Positions 26,001 through 36,480 are shown, counted from the stretch's first letter. The stretch: 64,000 nt of DNA from Theristus sp. LFF4_11 (GCA_030248135.1 JASANC010000556.1:1-64000); one strand, 5' to 3'. Numbers and translations are program-made. The notes: generated by a model not told the origin, from the letters alone.

Positions 26001-26713
26001 GCAAATAATTTAAACTTTTGATTGTTCATTTAAAACATTTTATTAACAGGCCGCACAAAAGTTGGAGCAGAAAGTGAAGGAGCTCGAAATTGATCTTGAC
26101 AATGAACAAAAGAAGTTTATTGAGCAGCAGAAAACGATGCAAAAACAAGAGCGACGTATCAGAGAACAACAACTGCAGGTTTCCGTTTGTGGAAATAAGC
26201 GTTGTTATAAAGCATTTGTTCTGAAAGGAATTTGGCACTTCTAATTAAGATTGACGATGACAAAAAGAACCAAGAGCGTCTGACGGATCTTGTCGATAAA
26301 CTGCAGCAGAAACTGAAGTCGCAGAAGCGCCAAGTAGAAGAAGCAGTAAGCGACTATTATTATTTTACGTATTTTTTATTTTCTAAATAAAAAGTGCTTT
26401 CCGTTCTACAGGAGGAGCTTGCTACTGTAAATTTGCAAAAATATCGCCAAGTACTCACACAACTGGAAGAGGCTGAAGAACGAGCGGAGCAAGCTGAGCA
26501 AGCGCTGTCAAAAATGCGAGCCAAAACACGCGGCAGCACCGCCCAGCCTTCGGTTTGTTTTTCTTTGTTTATGTTTTTCAATTTTTGTTCAGCTTTGATT
26601 TATGAAGAAAAATTTCAAATCCTGACTGGTTTTGCAACATTCTGTAGCTATCGCGCTCTTCTTCGCGACTGTTCACAAGTGCCAGCCGTTCACACATGGA
26701 ATTCACTGACTGA
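14065..26713 (+). CDS. Muscle myosin heavy chain (class II), complete, 42 exons
   Basis: Exons: 14065-14121, 14216-14341, 14641-14781, 14895-15051, 15167-15312, 15645-15801, 15952-16154, 16283-16415, 16478-16596, 16732-16884, 16991-17161, 17261-17440, 17549-17702, 17785-17943, 18034-18197, 18269-18457, 18529-18705, 18798-18986, 19098-19288, 19387-19483, 19560-19649, 22134-22240, 22331-22478, 22566-22658, 22812-22972, 23046-23178, 23288-23398, 23480-23560, 23662-23824, 23903-24054, 24140-24334, 24428-24568, 24672-24842, 24906-25052, 25158-25214, 25289-25372, 25459-25590, 25688-25903, 26050-26178, 26250-26345, 26412-26552, 26648-26713. Frame holds at every junction and gives 1958 aa, the family length. 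P-loop GESGAGKT is at 171-178, switch [10 protein letters not shown] at 234-242, switch II DIAGFE at 456-461, and a Gly-rich loop 2 ([11 protein letters not shown]) near 634. The light-chain-binding neck precedes a ~1100-residue coiled-coil rod. It drives thick-filament contraction on actin. Closest in recall to nematode UNC-54-type myosins. No duplicated alternative exons were seen. The last exon (tail [14 protein letters not shown]) is inferred. Confidence 0.96.
14350..14570 (-). mobile_element. SINE-A copy in myosin intron 2
   Basis: Reads on the minus strand as a tRNA-like head (TCATGGCCTGATGGTAGCG as A box region, TTCGGGGAATCGAGCCCC as B box region). A body (CTTAATGACCGAGAAAACTC) follows, and it ends in a CAACAACAACA-type tail. 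It matches the copy at 45.0 kb along its whole length and lies antisense to the myosin gene. Confidence 0.8.
15326..15572. mobile_element. MITE family GGCCGAATAAA, copy 2 (in myosin intron 5)
   Basis: Left end AAGGCCGAGTAAACATGGCA and right end TTATTCGGCCATGCTGT form the inverted repeat. Inner blocks TTCAGGGTGCA and CCTTGCACACATGACTGGGA are shared with the copy at 32.8 kb. Confidence 0.7.
19821..22039 (+). mobile_element. Non-autonomous Helitron in myosin intron 21
   Basis: The left end is TCTATAATACTAAAACAGG followed by a GTGTGTCTGTGTGTGTGT run, typical of animal Helitron 5' ends, preceded by A. The right end has the hairpin CCGTGCCGTAGGCACGG, about 12 bases before CTAG, followed by T. Insertion between A and T with 5'-TC and CTAG-3' fits Helitron rules. 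The 2219-bp body has no helicase or Rep ORF. Its middle (20.5-21.6 kb) is a degenerate tandem repeat built on TTGCTGATCAAAGATTGTTT and AACGGGAATGACAG. It explains why this intron is ~2.5 kb while its neighbours are ~100 bp. Confidence 0.85.
20510..21620 (+). repeat. Degenerate tandem repeat inside the Helitron
   Basis: Variants of TGTTGCTGATCAAA, GATTGTTTTTTGATACTTT, AACGGGAATGACAGTGAAATG and GACTGAA recur in the same order many times with drift in spacing. No stable unit length can be given by eye; about 150-230 bp. Confidence 0.6.
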
Positions 26714-27700
26714 ACGCGATATTCGATTTTAGTCACTGTCAGTAACAATTTTTTTGTCAAAACTACAGCACCAAAACCTTTTGAACTATAACCTTCAAAA
26801 CTGTTTGGATGTTTTTTTATAAATTGGGCACGTACCATTTCGTGCCGCTTTGGGACATCTGACGTTGACATTCTGTGTTGCTGCAGAGGCTTTTCGTGAT
26901 CACCAAGTCAGAACAAAAACGTGTTTTTGTTTTTGTTGAGTTTCATTCATCCTTTGTAATCTGACATTTGTTATGTTTTACTTTTGTTGTGTTTTGTTGG
27001 TGTCTTTTTTGCTAAAACAGTTGTTTCGTGTATTTGTAGTGTTTCAACTGATATTTTGATGCATTTTGTTCATTTGAAAACAAAATTGTACGACTACTGT
27101 ATTGTTTGCCACTCGACTCGAGTTCCATTTTCAAACTTTTTTCCAAGCATACCTTTCCAGAACGTTTGACATAAAATCCAGTAAGTTTCTATGTTGGTAA
27201 TGATATTTCTTTTTCTGATTGAGATGTTGGACATTATTGTACACATCCTTCTTAAACTTGCAGTGCCAAATTGACCACTGCTGTTTTACCGGTATATCAA
27301 ACATGGCGCAAAAAGATAGAAAAGAAATTTGTGCATTTTTTGCAACATATTTTAGATACATACTTGTTATTTTCAACGTTTTTTCGAATGACTTGAACGT
27401 TTGAAAACTTCAGTGATCTGATTTTTCATTGAAGTTTATCATCGACAACCTAACTTTATCAGTCAGGCAATAAGCACTACTTGCTGAACATTATCATGCA
27501 TTATTGATCGGTTAATGTTCATCAATAAAACACATGTCTCCGACGAGGGTCGCTGAGAGCTTTTGAGGATTTCCGCTGAACAGTAACAACACTTACAAAT
27601 ATGTTCACTGAAAACTATGATCGTGCAGACTGAACTATGCAGGTTCTTATGATTCAAGTTTAATTGAATTTAAGAAATCGCGAAACTTTTTAATCAGAAA
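26714..27700. other. Intergenic space between convergent genes
   Basis: It separates the end of the myosin gene (+) from the end of the ceramidase gene (-) and should hold both 3' UTRs. AT-rich, with short ORFs only; AATAAA occurs near 27524. No repeat was recognised. Confidence 0.5.
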
Positions 27701-29766
27701 TCAAACATAGCGTAATTTTGTGTAGTTTGACATCAGTCCGGGCTGACGTTGGTTCATGACGGTCGTATAAATGGTAAGGCTAAAATAAAGCAAAATTTGA
27801 TCAAGATCTTGGTGTTTCTTAAAATAAGATAAGAAATGACAGAAACAAAGAATATTGAACTCCACTCATTCAGCACCGGCTCAGTTGAAAGCACTTTATA
27901 AAGCGAATCGGCCGAAATTCCTGTCTGTCCGGTTTCATTCATGAGTTTTTGTGCCGTCATTCTTCTGTGATCGTCCACAGGGGTTGGTTGCCAACGATCC
28001 CAGTTTGTTTCAAGTACATACCATCTAACGGAAAGATTTGTTTTTTGCAATGTTTAAACCGTCATAAATGGGAGACTTCAAACTTTCACAACCTTCCAGC
28101 ATCTGAATCCAAGCTGTAAGTATCAGCAACATTCCATCTGTTTCGTGTGATGACCGTGCCTTGACCACGCTTCGGTCCGGCCACAATGAAATACGCCGGA
28201 GCCATTAGTTTCTCTTTGGACAAACGATAAACAGCGTCTTCAAACGTTTCCGTGTTCATGAGAACCTTGGTTAACGTAAATTTTCAAACTCACTACAAAT
28301 AAAAGTCAGTGCAATTGTTGAAATTTAACAATAATGTGCCAGACAATGACATCGCTTGCTCACGTCTCTCATCAGCAGGCTGATTGGATGCGTAAATCGA
28401 ATGTACAGCGCCATCAAAATCGTTTCGAGAAAACTGCCGGAATCTGATGTAATGTGCCAATTTTTATCCCATTCATCAGAGATGTTCGGCCAAATAAATT
28501 ATCGGACGCTAACTTGTTGAAACGCTGTTCTACAAACTCACAACGTTCATTCAAACTGACGCTGAAGGCGCCCATGCGCTGACCGGTTACAAAACCATTG
28601 AAAAAAGCAAACAAAAGCGCTTGCGCAAACGCCTGACAAAGTTTAGGGTCGTATTTTTTAAGTTTAACAAAAATGGTACGAAAAGAAAAATGGCATATCA
28701 AACTTTTCCGTCTTTCACGAATGTTGCCATAATTGAAATGTTCTTGAGAAGCGACTGCATATCGAAATCCAAGTTCCTCGCGTGGAATATTTGACCGTCA
28801 GATGTCTGCGCCACAATTGATGTGCACGCCAGAATGAGTCTGTGTAAAATCCGTGATGTAATGTAATGATTTACAGTGGCGACCAAAAGCGTTGGAACGC
28901 TGCGCGTGTGTGTGCGTGCTGTGTATTGCGCGTGTGTATCATTAGCGTGGGATTCTTAGAATAGCGTTTGTACGACTGATGCAACACAAGCGCAATACAC
29001 AGCACAGATACACACGCGCGCGCAGCGTTCCAACACTTTTGGTCGCCACTGTAGTTTTGTTGATCAGGTTTTTGGGCTGAAACTTTGTAATTAAAGCAAC
29101 CCTCTGATTTTTACCGCAACCTTTTATAAGCGCCGATTTCGTACAGCAAATTGATCCACACCAACTCACCAAACGGAACACCACTTACTTTTGAAATGCC
29201 TGAAAACGGAAGAAAATTTCCAAAAACGTTTCAAATCATTGTAACAAATTCTTAAAAAAGACAAAGCAATCATAATGAACCCCTCATTTCTTGCGTGTAT
29301 TCCTCGGCCATGAACTGAGCCATAAACTCGCCAATCCTCCACGTGCCCGGTTGTAGGAAACCGGGAACGAAATCGCTGAAACGTTTCGGTTTCGTTTTAT
29401 ACAAAAAACGTATAAACAGTTTTGCTGCAAACAGAAGGAATAAAGAGAAAATAAAAAAAATTCACGCTTGTTCGGTTTAATTATATCTGATCAAAACAAG
29501 AAAAAACAAAGAACCTACGCAGCCATTGCACGAATCTGCGGTGCATATTCTAAATGATCCTGGATCACTTTGTTCCATCGATTTTCAGGCGCTTCATCCA
29601 AATCAATAATGTATTTCGGCAGGCTTTGTCCATCTTGTGACCGAAATTTGGGAAAATGTTTAGTTTTCGAAAAATGCTTGCCATTCGAAATTTCTGTCGT
29701 AAATAACAAAAGCACAATCGGAATGCCAAATGATACTAGCAGTTCATTCATGTGAAACATTGTCAT
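27701..29766 (-). CDS. Acid ceramidase / N-acylethanolamine acid amidase-like hydrolase
   Basis: Exons in gene order: 29532-29766, 29281-29424, 29121-29199, 28704-28839, 28538-28632, 28364-28433, 28093-28265, 27866-28024, 27701-27779. Frame holds throughout and gives 389 aa (human acid ceramidase is 395). A hydrophobic stretch after the start (LLVSFGIPIVLLLF) fits a signal peptide. The beta-chain start PKYIIDLDEAPENRW follows. The nucleophile is Cys158 in ACTSIVAQ, exposed by self-cleavage in the family, with HARNLDF after it; then TGQRMGAFSVSLNER, APAYFIVAG, VLETNWDRW, DDHRRMTAQKLMNETGQ and TIYTTVMN. It should cut the amide bond of ceramide or N-acylethanolamines in the lysosome. It cannot be split between ASAH1 and NAAA by eye. 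Possible extra 5' exons are described in a finding. Confidence 0.93.
28874..29051. mobile_element. Tc1-type MITE in ceramidase intron 3
   Basis: Starts CAGTGGCGACCAAAAGCG and ends with its inverse, both flanked by TA. The arms match for about 60 bp (TTGGAACGCTGCGCGTGTG). The CAGTGGCGACCAAAAG terminus resembles Tc1-like transposon ends. 178 bp, no ORF. Confidence 0.85.
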
Positions 29767-29937
29767 TTCAGTCTGCAATGGACTTTTCTTTCAAATTGTT
29801 TACTTCTTTTTCAATGTGTAAACTAAATACTAAATATAAACTATACGCAAGAGTTTACAAGGACAAAACAAAACTGCCAATTGTGAACAGAAAATGTGTT
29901 TTGCGAAAAATGGTTATTTAACACTCTCTTCTCTTAC

Positions 29938-30241
29938 CATTTTGATTCTGATATTTTTCAGCATTGCTACACGTACTAATGACGTATTGTATGTAATTCA
30001 GAACAAAAATAAATGTGAGAATGAAAAAAACTGATTTCTCCTTATTTTTATGAACTTTTTATCAACGTTATATACCATGTGGTTTTCGCTTGTAAACTGT
30101 GACATGTGTACCGCTTGCATTGGCTTCACGTCTGGAGACGCGTGTGGCTTGGGTTTCCGAAATTTTCGGTTGACCTGATCGAATGAACGTTGTTTGTTGC
30201 TTTTGTCCAGTTTCAGACCGTCGCTTAAGTTCGAACATCAT
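29938..30241 (-). CDS. Two possible extra 5' exons of the ceramidase gene
   Basis: 30076-30241 opens with ATG and encodes a basic, polar peptide (MMFELKRRSETGQKQQ start) ending at a GT donor. 29938-29966 is flanked by AG and GTAAGAG. Joined to an acceptor at 29773, the frame passes without a stop into the ceramidase signal region and adds 67 residues. Real, the hydrophobic stretch would become an internal signal anchor. It may instead be a separate small gene or leader. No family is recognised. Confidence 0.35.
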
Positions 30242-30631
30242 TTTTCACAGAAAAGGCTGGAAATTTATCGTAGTTCTTTAGTTTGAAGCAAGTTTTTGGA
30301 ACGAAAAATGAAATTTAGAAGTTGAAATAAACATAGCACATAAAGTTTCAAACTGTAACAATTGATGTTTAGCAGTATAAAAGTAAAAAAAGCGTGTTTG
30401 TTTAAACCTGTAACTTTTTCGCAGTTCAGAGCATGCGAAATTTTGAATTACATTGATAAGAACGAACGTATGTATCGAGTTTGGTTGAAATCAGACAGCC
30501 CGTTTCGGAGGCTGATAATGTTTTCGTGCAGCTCCGATCTCATTTTTTGTTGTTTTGCGGGCGCTGTATTCTGCGGCATAAGTGACGTGACAGCTTTAAA
30601 CAAACACACTGCACGCCAAAGAACACCCTTT

Positions 30632-30772
30632 AGGCTATATTATCATGCGGATGCGCGAGCGAGCGTAGCGAGCGGAGAGCGCATCACGCATAATATGAGC
30701 CGTTATCCCCTCGCGCGCTTTTTTCAAATTTGCTCGCTGCGTCCTGCGAGCATAGTATAAGCCACAAACTTG
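30632..30772. mobile_element. Small imperfect inverted-repeat element, GC-rich core
   Basis: GGCTATATTATCATGCGGATGCGC at the left faces GCTCGCTGCGTCCTGCGAGC and TAGTATAAGCC at the right, roughly inverse. The core holds GCGAGCGAGCGTAGCGAGCGG, much richer in GC than its neighbours. One copy only, so element status is uncertain. Confidence 0.4.
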
Positions 30773-30928
30773 GTTCCGTGCACACGAAACGAACACCCAA
30801 AGTTGTGCTTGGAGCCGCGAAAAAATTTTTATCCGACTACTTTTCATACGCTGTAGACACGAAAAACCTATTCTGAAAACAGTGTTACTTCTTTCCCTTT
30901 GTCCTTTTTTTTTCAGCTATGTAATCAA

Positions 30929-31280
30929 CATGTGTTCGCCCTTTCAATTTTTGCCTGCGACACTTTCACAGTCGAACAAAAATGTTCCCTGGGGTAATTC
31001 CACCCGGAGATTTTGAAAATTGAGTTAATTTTTTACCCCGACCCTGTTTTTGGGTAAAAATTGGGCATTTTTAATTGTTCGGAGGGTTTTCACCTGGTTT
31101 TAAGTGTTCGCCCTTTCAATTTTTAGCTGGGACACTTTCACAGTTGAACAAAAATGTTTCCTAGGGTAATTTCATCCGTATTTTTTGAAAATTTAGTTAT
31201 TTTTTTTGCCCGGGCACTTTTTTGAGTCAAAATTGTGCATTCTTTGAAAGTTCGTAGCAATTTGACTGGGTATCAGTTTT
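30929..31280 (+). repeat. Two-copy tandem repeat, ~173 bp unit
   Basis: TGTTCGCCCTTTCAATTTTT at 30931 recurs at about 31103 with the following CACTTTCACAGTCGAACAAA block. The copies have diverged by roughly 10-20 percent by eye. Confidence 0.65.
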
Positions 31281-31339
31281 TCACTCTTACAAATTTTGTC
31301 TGAGCTGCGAAAAATAGTAGGAAAAAAGTCTAGTCCGTA

Positions 31340-32233
31340 GTAATTCAATGCGCTGATCACGGATTTTAGGTTAGTTTTCTTACGTGAGCAACTCTAGATG
31401 CTGAATCGTGACGATTTCGGGCGAATCGGCCGTCGAAATTGGCGAAATCGGTCCAGAAACGAAAAACAAGAAAAGATTGTTTTCCAGGGTAATTCAATGC
31501 GCTGATCACGGATTTTGGGTTAGTTTTCTTACGTGAGCAACTCTAGATACCGAATCGTGACGATTTCGGGCGAATCGGCCGTCGAAATTGGCGAAATCGG
31601 TCCAGAAACGAAAAACAAGAAAAGGGTGTTTTCCAGGGTAATTCAATGCGCTGATTACGGATTTTGGGTTAGTTTTCTTACGTGAGCAACTCTAGATACT
31701 GAATCGTGACGATTTCGGGCGAATCGGCCGTGGAAATTGGCGAAATCGGCCCAGAAACGAAAAATAAGAAAAGGATGTTTTCCAGGGTAATTCAATGCGC
31801 TGATCACGGATTTTGTGTTAGTTTTTTTATGTGAGCAACTCTAGATACTGAATCGTGACGATTTCGGGCGAATCGGCCGTGGAAATTGGCGAAATTGGTC
31901 CAGAAATGAAAAACAAAAAAAACGGTGTTTTCCATGGTTATTAAATACACTGATCACGGATTTTGTGATAGTTTTTTCATGTGAGCAACTCTAGATACCG
32001 AATCGTGACGATTTCGGGCGAATCGGCCGTGGAATTTAGTGAAACCGGTCCAGAAATGAAAAACAAGAAGTCGGTGTTTTCTATGGTAATTCATTGCGCC
32101 GATCACGGCTTTTGGGTCAGTTTTCTTATGTGAGCAATTTCTAGGTACTGAATCGTGACGATTTTGGGCGAATCGGCCGTACAAATAGCATAGACGAAAT
32201 TGGCCTAAAAACGAAAAATGAAAAACCTGAGTT
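31340..32233 (+). repeat. Satellite, six tandem copies of a 149-bp unit
   Basis: TAATTCAATGCGCTGATCACGG starts units at about 31341, 31490, 31639, 31788, 31938 and 32087. Each unit carries GTGAGCAACTCTAGATACTG, GATTTCGGGCGAATCGGCCG and CCAGAAACGAAAAACAAGAA. The right-hand units are the most diverged. Confidence 0.9.
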
Positions 32234-32292
32234 GTGTGCCCAACGTATTGTGATTTTGGTCCGACCTTCGGGGCTTATGTAAAAGTCAGAAT

Positions 32293-33326
32293 ATTATCTA
32301 AAAATGCGGGAGACGCATATAAAAGGAGGAATATGGCCTTGTGTAAGCAGTGAAAGACTTGGCTCGACAACCTTTTCAAGTCTCTGATGTGGTACACACG
32401 GATACAAGTACATAAGAGTCATATTTTTGCGCCGTTTATTTTTTATTTAGATTGCAAGTGGCAACCCTCGTACATTGTAGACAAATGAAACTTTCACATT
32501 TGCCTTTTTCTAGCATTTAGCGACCTCTAAAACCACTAAAATGACGATCAGACTTTAGATCGCTGACACTGGTTTGCACAAAGTGTATCGCAGAGGCATT
32601 GGGAACGCAAGGTCTCCTTCTGTGGCAGTGACTCACCGGTTTATCCTGGCACAAGAGTTTGGTAAAAAGGGTGAAAATCAACGGAAGACAACACTTTTTG
32701 CACTGGTGCTGCTGTATGCACAGCGGTGCGTACGTTAGCAACAACGATAAAGCTACATGCAGCAATGTTTTGCAATCTCTGATGTTTCTGTTTTTTGCAC
32801 AGAATTTACAGTATAGCCGATTAAACATGGCAGCTTTTTTCAGGGTGCAAGGAGCGCGCGAATTTTGAATAAAAGAGAAAGAAGTTCAGAAACCAAATTG
32901 TATGCCAAATTTGACGCGTTTTTTAAGCTAATGGATTATCCGTATTATTCTGTTTATTCTTTCTCCCTTGCACACATGATTGGAAATTATGTTGGCATTT
33001 TTGAAAAAGACAACTCCTAGTCAGCGACTAATCCCGCCTTGACGGACTGCCTCATTTATTCGGCCATGCTGTTCAGAATTTCGCACATGATGTGATTTTA
33101 GACTAAACTGAAGAGGACAATTGAAAAATATCTAGATAACTTCAAAATTTTTACGCTTTTCAACAAGCTTGTAAACAACAAACGCGGCGCAAAAATATGA
33201 CTCTTATGTACTTGTATCCGTGTGTACCACATCAGAGACTTGAAAAGGTTGTCGAGCCAAGTCTTTCACTGCTTACACAAGGCCATATTCCTCCTTTTAT
33301 ATGCGTCTCCCGCATTTTTAGATAAT
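32293..33326. mobile_element. 1.03-kb element with ~145-bp terminal inverted repeats
   Basis: The left arm 32293-32444 and right arm ~33184-33326 are near-perfect inverses (ATTATCTAAAAATGCGGGAG, GTGAAAGACTTGGCTCGAC, GATACAAGTACATAAGAG). The inside has no transposase ORF and holds a copy of the GGCCGAATAAA MITE, so one element is nested in the other. The right arm overlaps the last coding exon of the LRRC58-like gene. Confidence 0.85.
32812..33078. mobile_element. MITE family GGCCGAATAAA, copy 3 (nested)
   Basis: The left end is a diverged form (TAGCCGATTAAACATGGCAGC) and the right end TTATTCGGCCATGCTGT. It shares GTGCAAGGAGCGCGCGAATT and CCCTTGCACACATGATTGG with the other copies. It sits in the middle of the long inverted-repeat element. 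Confidence 0.65.
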
Positions 33327-36256
33327 GCGACTCGGATGAACACTGTTGATCAGAGCTCGAGTTCGACTGTTCGCCCGACATTTTGTAGGCCGGCTTACGG
33401 CGACAACGCGACGAACAAAGATACTGCAGCAGAGGCACGCGGAATTTGCCGCAGAAATCCACGAACTTTATGTGCTCAACGCACGCCTCGAAGTAAACAC
33501 CTGAATGAAACGTCAAGTGATTTTGCGATGAAATGAAGCAACATTGACTCAAAAATAGCACTGTCACTCAAAAACTTGGCTGGCACGTTGACACACGCTG
33601 ACCAAATGTTTCCAATCAACCGCTGACACGCACGCAATCGCCGTTTTTTTTCGTTGATTCGTTTTGACACTGCATGTACCTACGCTCTACCACAGTTACT
33701 GCATCAACCGATCAGCAAAAACTGCAGGTGTCAACGGTTGGCTGGAGACATGATCCGCAGCGTGTGGAAGCTGTTTTATTGACTGGACTGGTATTGTTCT
33801 GGTGGATATGCTGGTTGTGTTTTTGTTCTTAAAATTCATCATGCATGAAAACCTAAAATGAGTGATGAACTACATAAATCTTAAAAAACCCCACAATATG
33901 CTGATCACCTTTACACTTTGGATTGACGCAATGATTAGCACTGTCCAAATAGTTCACCAATTCATTCGGCACAACTTGTTCGTATTTCTGTTCGTGCACT
34001 TTCACCATTCGTGCGGCTAATTCGCGCAGCGTTGGAGGGTCAAAAAGCATGTCGCGGACAAAACGGGCGACTGGAAAACGCATTTTTCAATTAGAAAGAC
34101 CTCTAACGAGATTGGAATAGGATTTAGCGAAACAACAAACTGGAACGGGACACAAAAAAATTGCTCAGCAAAAATAAAAAACTAACCAAGTGGATTCGAC
34201 CGCAGACTGAGCTGATGCAGCCGGCGTAATTTTACGATTTCAGGTGGAAGAGTCTGCGAAAAATCTTTAAATTTCTCAGCCACTCTGTCCCAAAGAATGT
34301 GTGGTTTTTTCAGAACTTATCATTTACGCACCGTCAATCGATTGTTGTGCAAATTGAGGCACTCCAATTGGTTCAAGTCAGCAATCGTAGACGGGATCGT
34401 CTCAAGACGATTGTCACAAAGCGAGAGCAGAGTGAGCGATCGGAGGCGTCCGATTGTCGCTGGAACTTCCACAAGCCGGTTGCCGCCCAAATACAAGATT
34501 TCCAGTCTGAAATGTGCGCAAATTAAACGGAGAATTCAAAGACTTTGCAGACGCTTGTTGCAGCGAACCTCATAATCAACTGCACTTATTTGAAGCTCTA
34601 AGCTATCAATCTAAGCAAGGAAAAGCAACAGCGACGAGTGCTGCGTCAGTTGTCCTCAACGACTGAAGCAGTTCAACTCACGCGGTCATTTGTCCAATCG
34701 CAAACGGCAGCTCCGCCAGCCGATTCGCACCGACGTAGAGCGTTTTCAGTCGCTTGTGCAACTGCAGTATCGACGGCGGGAACTGCTCGAGTCGATTTCC
34801 GCCGACATTCAACGCCTCCAACTCGCTCAGTTGACCGAACGACTTCGGAAACGACCAGTGTTCCAGATTGTTGTTCGCCAGGGACAAGTGTCGAAGGTGG
34901 TGCAGACGACCGATTGCCTCCGGTAACGTGGCCAGCCCGTTGTTGGACACATCCAGCTGCGTCAATTCAGTGAACTGGCCAATCTCCGGTGGAAGACTGA
35001 CCAGTTGGTTGTGGTGCAGGACTAGAGAGCGAACTTGCGCGGCACTGAAAGCAAAGGTGCTTTTTTATTGTTTTGGTTTTTTAGCCTTTTTTGTTTTGTT
35101 TTTTTTGCTCGTTACAAGTGTTTCGTTTCTGTGTTGCTAGCGTTTTTTCGTGCTCCATTTTTCTTCTTCGTTATTGTGTGTTTTCTGCTTACCGTATTAC
35201 CTCTAATAAACCCCTAATAAACCTCTAATAAACCCCTCTAAGAAGGGGTTTATTTCTTCAGCGACTTCTGGGGGTGGGGGTTTATTTTTTTGGGGGGGGG
35301 GCTTTATTTTTTTGGGGGGGGGGGGTTTATTTGGAAACCATTTTTAGGAGTGGGCAAAATGGCAAAAATACCTTCCATGGCAGGAAGGAAGTCGCAGAAA
35401 CTTCTATTCTACATAGAAATTTCCTTTTACAACAGCCTTTTGTAATGAAATTACCATTAACTCATCCATTTGGGGCCTTTGGTAGCACAATTTCATCATT
35501 TTCACTGCAACCAGCCACTGAATTCGCTGGGTATGTGTTTCAAACAGGTTTCAATAATCCCCCATGGGGGATTATTTTTGGGGGGGGGGGATTATTTGGA
35601 AACTTGTCGAGGGGGTGGGGGTTTATTTTTGGGGGGGGGGGGTTTAATTTTGGGGGGGGGGTTAATAGAGGTAATACGGTATGATGTGTTTTGGCTTGCC
35701 TACTCATTGTGTCTTACACTCCTCTGGTATTATGCCGTGCACTGCAGAATGAAACCGACTGACTGTGGAAAGTGTTTTTTTAAGAATGAGACAGAAAAAA
35801 TTCAGCACATTTAGTGCGATCACCGATCCTAACTGACTGGTCGACTGCATTCAAACAGTGAAATGTTGTTGTTTCGGCTAATCAGAATGCCTGACGTTTC
35901 AATTTCTAAAAGTTGACTTTTTCTTGAAATTCGGAGAAGCTGTTTTCGGGTTCCGAAAATAAAATATCTCAAGTCAGATAACGTGTATCACTCAAGACCA
36001 AAACAGGACCCAGAACGAACTTGTAAATTTCATTTGAATTGATGTAATGAGCTGGAATGGTGTCAATCGATCTGGCTGACAGATCAACGATGCTATATGG
36101 ATTCGACGTCGACGCACCCTGGTTCGATGAATGCAGAATTTCAGGCGACCGGTTTCGATCAGGCATAGATTCAAAATCACTGTTTTCTTGGCTGTACACA
36201 GGATTTTCCCTTTCTTCTTGAGCTGGATTTGCTGCATTTTCCGAATTTTGCGACAT
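33232..36256 (-). CDS. LRRC58: Leucine-rich repeat protein, LRRC58-like
   Basis: Exons in gene order: 36021-36256, 34682-35044, 34332-34506, 34187-34253, 33909-34070, 33232-33500; 423 aa, in frame throughout. An acidic Ser-rich N-terminus leads to DLSARSIDTIP, then about nine leucine-rich repeats (LVLHHNQLVSLPPEIGQ, LDVSNNGLATLPEAIGR, LNVGGNRLEQFPPSI, LYLGGNRLVEVPATIGR). The C-terminal module VARFVRDMLFDPPTLRELAA ... CVNPKCKGVYF ... HIKFVDFCGKFRVPLLQYLC, with paired cysteines, is diagnostic of LRRC58. The repeats are probably a protein-binding scaffold; I do not assign a precise role. The last ~31 codons lie inside the right arm of the inverted-repeat element, giving a tail absent from the family as I recall it. 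Intron 1 holds the G-run MITE. Confidence 0.92.
35193..35681. mobile_element. G-run MITE with CCGTATTACC ends, copy 2 (in LRRC58 intron 1)
   Basis: Bounded by TACCGTATTACC and GGTAATACGGTA. G-runs of up to 13, two CCCATGGGG-type palindromes and the core CCAGCCACTGAATTCGCTGG are shared with the copies at 7.1 and 45.7 kb. It lies in inverse order to copy 1. Confidence 0.85.
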
Positions 36257-36429
36257 TTTATATTGAGCATCACTTTTCTTCGGTTTGAGAATTCTAAGAC
36301 ATTGAAAATGATAGTACGTTACTCTGTGCATTTTTAGACCACAGTGGTAAATGAAACTGAACCGAACACATTGCAACTTTATTTCGACAATGGTGACATG
36401 TCGAAACCTTGCTGTTTTTTTTTAATTAT

Positions 36430-36480
36430 ACGCGCGCCGGTTCCGGAAACCCGAAGGTACCAAACTCCGGCGGAGACGAA
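36430..36480 (-). mobile_element. SINE-B 3' fragment
   Basis: CCGGAAACCCGAAGGTACCAAACTCCGG matches the 3' end of the tRNA-like SINE at 43.8 kb (CGGAAACCCAAAGGTACC). The tRNA-like head is absent. Confidence 0.55.

Noticed and set aside
26888..26960. Alternative last myosin exon starting RLFVITKSEQ
   Set aside because: It also fits phase, but the exon at 26648-26713 gives a Ser/Arg-rich tail closer to known myosin tailpieces.
30362..30760. 132-codon plus-strand ORF upstream of the ceramidase
   Set aside because: No family features, and it runs through the GC-rich inverted repeat.
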